Assembly (NCBI GenBank): GCA_023228945.1
Contig: JALOAI010000003.1
Location: 156,191 to 220,190, forward strand
Direction: 5' to 3'
From: Pigmentiphaga sp.
GTDB lineage: Bacteria > Pseudomonadota > Gammaproteobacteria > Burkholderiales > Burkholderiaceae_B
Length of the DNA: 64,000 nt
Shown here: positions 63,162 to 64,000 of the stretch, one piece after another
How positions within the stretch are numbered: the stretch's first letter is position 1
How the letters are laid out: the number at the start of each line of letters is the position of its first letter
Notes under the pieces: generated by a model
Told to the model about the DNA's origin: nothing
Database searches by the model: none
What the model saw: only the letters and a program-made list of their open reading frames with translations
Translations under genes and position numbers: made by a program

Positions 63162-63800
63162 ATGGGCAAACGGCCCGGCCCGCGCCTGGGGCCTTGTCCC
63201 CTGGTCTGGGCCAAAACCGGCTTCTGGCTGCTCGGGCTACTCCCTTTACTGCGTTGGGTGGTACTGGGCTTCACCGGCGGCCTGGGCGCCAACCCCACCG
63301 AATTCCTCATCCGCTCCAGCGGCACCTTCACCCTGGTGGCGCTGCTCGTCACCCTGGCCATCACCCCCATGCGCCGGCTCACCGGCAACCCCGCCTGGCT
63401 CCGCCTGCGTCGCCTGTGCGGCCTGTTCACCTTCTTCTACGCCTGCCTGCACTGGCTGGCCTACCTCTGGTGGGACCGCTGGTTCGACCCCGCCGCCATC
63501 TGGCAGGACGCCTGGCAACGGCCGCTGATCGCCATCGGCTGGCTGGCCTGGACGCTGCTGCTGGTGCTGGCGCTCACGTCCACGCAGGGCTGGCAGCGGC
63601 GCCTGGGCCGCCACTGGCAACGCCTGCACCGGCTGATCTATCCGGTGCTGCTCCTGGCCTTGCTTCACTTCTGGCTGCACCGCGCCGGCAAAAACGACTT
63701 CGCCGACGTCATCGTCTATGGCGCCATCGGCATCGCGCTGCTGGCATGGCGCCTGCCTCGAGCCTGGCGCTCCCGCAAGGCAAGGCCGACCCGAATCTGA
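63162..63800 (+). CDS. msrQ: Heme-binding membrane subunit MsrQ
   Basis: 212 residues from ATG 63162, six helices of the ferric reductase-like fold. Likely heme ligands are His in FFYACLHWLAYLWW and the pair in HRLIYPVLLLALLHFWLH; GLGANPTEFLIRSSGTFTLVAL is typical of MsrQ. It takes electrons from quinones or flavin reductase and hands them to MsrP. An in-frame GTG at 63099 would extend it over the msrP stop; the ATG gives the usual family length. Confidence 0.92.
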   Translation: MGKRPGPRLGPCPLVWAKTGFWLLGLLPLLRWVVLGFTGGLGANPTEFLIRSSGTFTLVALLVTLAITPMRRLTGNPAWLRLRRLCGLFTFFYACLHWLAYLWWDRWFDPAAIWQDAWQRPLIAIGWLAWTLLLVLALTSTQGWQRRLGRHWQRLHRLIYPVLLLALLHFWLHRAGKNDFADVIVYGAIGIALLAWRLPRAWRSRKARPTRI

Positions 63801-63859
63801 AAATGTCCCCACGCTTGCCACTACGCGGCGGCGCTGCCCCCCAGCAACTGTGTTTTGAG

Positions 63860-64000
63860 TCAAGTCGCGGGGGTATGCAATTGTTCGTTCCAAGGCTGCC
63901 CCGAGCGAGCCATGGCGTTCAGGATGCGCATGAGTTTGTGCGCGCAGGCGACCAGGGCCACCTTCTTGGGTTTGCCCGCGGCGATCAGACGCTGATAAAA
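63860..64000 (-). mobile_element. IS110-family transposase, C-terminal end
   Basis: Reading leftward from the window edge, 46 residues end at TGA 63862-63860. FYQRLIAAGKPKKVALVACA and HKLMRILNAMARSGQPW match the end of the second domain of IS110-family DEDD transposases (FYxRLxxxGKPxKVALxAxxRKLLxxLN). The rest of the element lies beyond the right edge. The element end is probably between 63800 and 63859. Confidence 0.85.

Noticed and set aside
1..64000. tRNA, rRNA, riboswitch or prophage structural genes
   Set aside because: I looked for conserved stems, rRNA motifs and phage modules and saw none that I can support; the phage-like peptides come only from CRISPR spacers.

Overview
The window is high-GC bacterial DNA with a gene repertoire typical of Burkholderiales, most likely Alcaligenaceae (Bordetella/Achromobacter-like). 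The hints are many solute-binding-protein ABC importers, a paired yceI/cytochrome b561 operon, a Ku/LigD pair, LysR regulators and short GC-rich palindromic repeats. Genus assignment is inference: there is no rRNA or marker gene here.

Layout. (1) 1-4530: one long type I-F CRISPR array read on the + strand, with 63 repeats in view, running in from beyond the left edge. Its distal end is broken inside a repeat by remnants of two IS3-family transposases. Three decayed repeats follow and abut a truncated response-regulator gene. No cas gene is in the window. (2) 5053-6828 (-): cytochrome b561 and two YceI proteins. (3) 7109-10949 (+): Ku and LigD, a two-gene non-homologous end-joining system. (4) 11023-14436 (-): an autotransporter with an HExxH motif. 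(5) 14693-20561 (+): a peptide/opine-type ABC importer (two permeases, a fused double ATPase, a binding protein) and a DUF2239 gene. (6) 20587-23264: LysR regulator divergent from mmsA. (7) 23416-27632 (+): sulfate/thiosulfate importer sbp-cysT-cysW-cysA. (8) 27660-30524: alpha/beta hydrolase, LysR and a HigBA toxin-antitoxin pair. (9) 30675-34698 (-): an ABC importer operon with a DUF108 (aspartate dehydrogenase-like) gene and a MarR regulator. (10) 34872-43847 (-): MdtABC-type RND pump with a NodT-type outer-membrane channel. (11) 43986-50998: CysB-type regulator divergent from an FAD/ferredoxin pair (the FAD gene is frameshifted) and a sulfonate-type ABC importer. (12) 51102-56771 (-): MFS, AsmA, APC transporter and an exported SAM methyltransferase. 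(13) 57195-61261 (+): putrescine-type importer potFGHI. (14) 62138-63800 (+): periplasmic methionine sulfoxide reductase msrPQ, followed by the 3' end of an IS110 transposase.

Working together: sulfur acquisition is a theme (sulfate importer, CysB-type regulator, sulfonate-type importer with a redox pair, MsrPQ). The chromosome carries at least three families of structured repeats. Family A (about 126 bp, three hairpins) lies upstream of ligD and msrP and in frame inside a hydrolase gene, with partial copies elsewhere. Family B (72 bp, 24 codons) forms the N-termini of CysW and of the efflux channel. Family C (68 bp) lies in tandem near 55.9 kb. No complete undescribed system is proven. The most unusual items are the coding/structured repeats, the CRISPR-array end architecture, the frameshifted FAD/ferredoxin/sulfonate locus, the metalloprotease-like autotransporter and a 20-codon ORF linking cysW to cysA. 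All coordinates and motifs were read by eye; no searches or folding programs were run.
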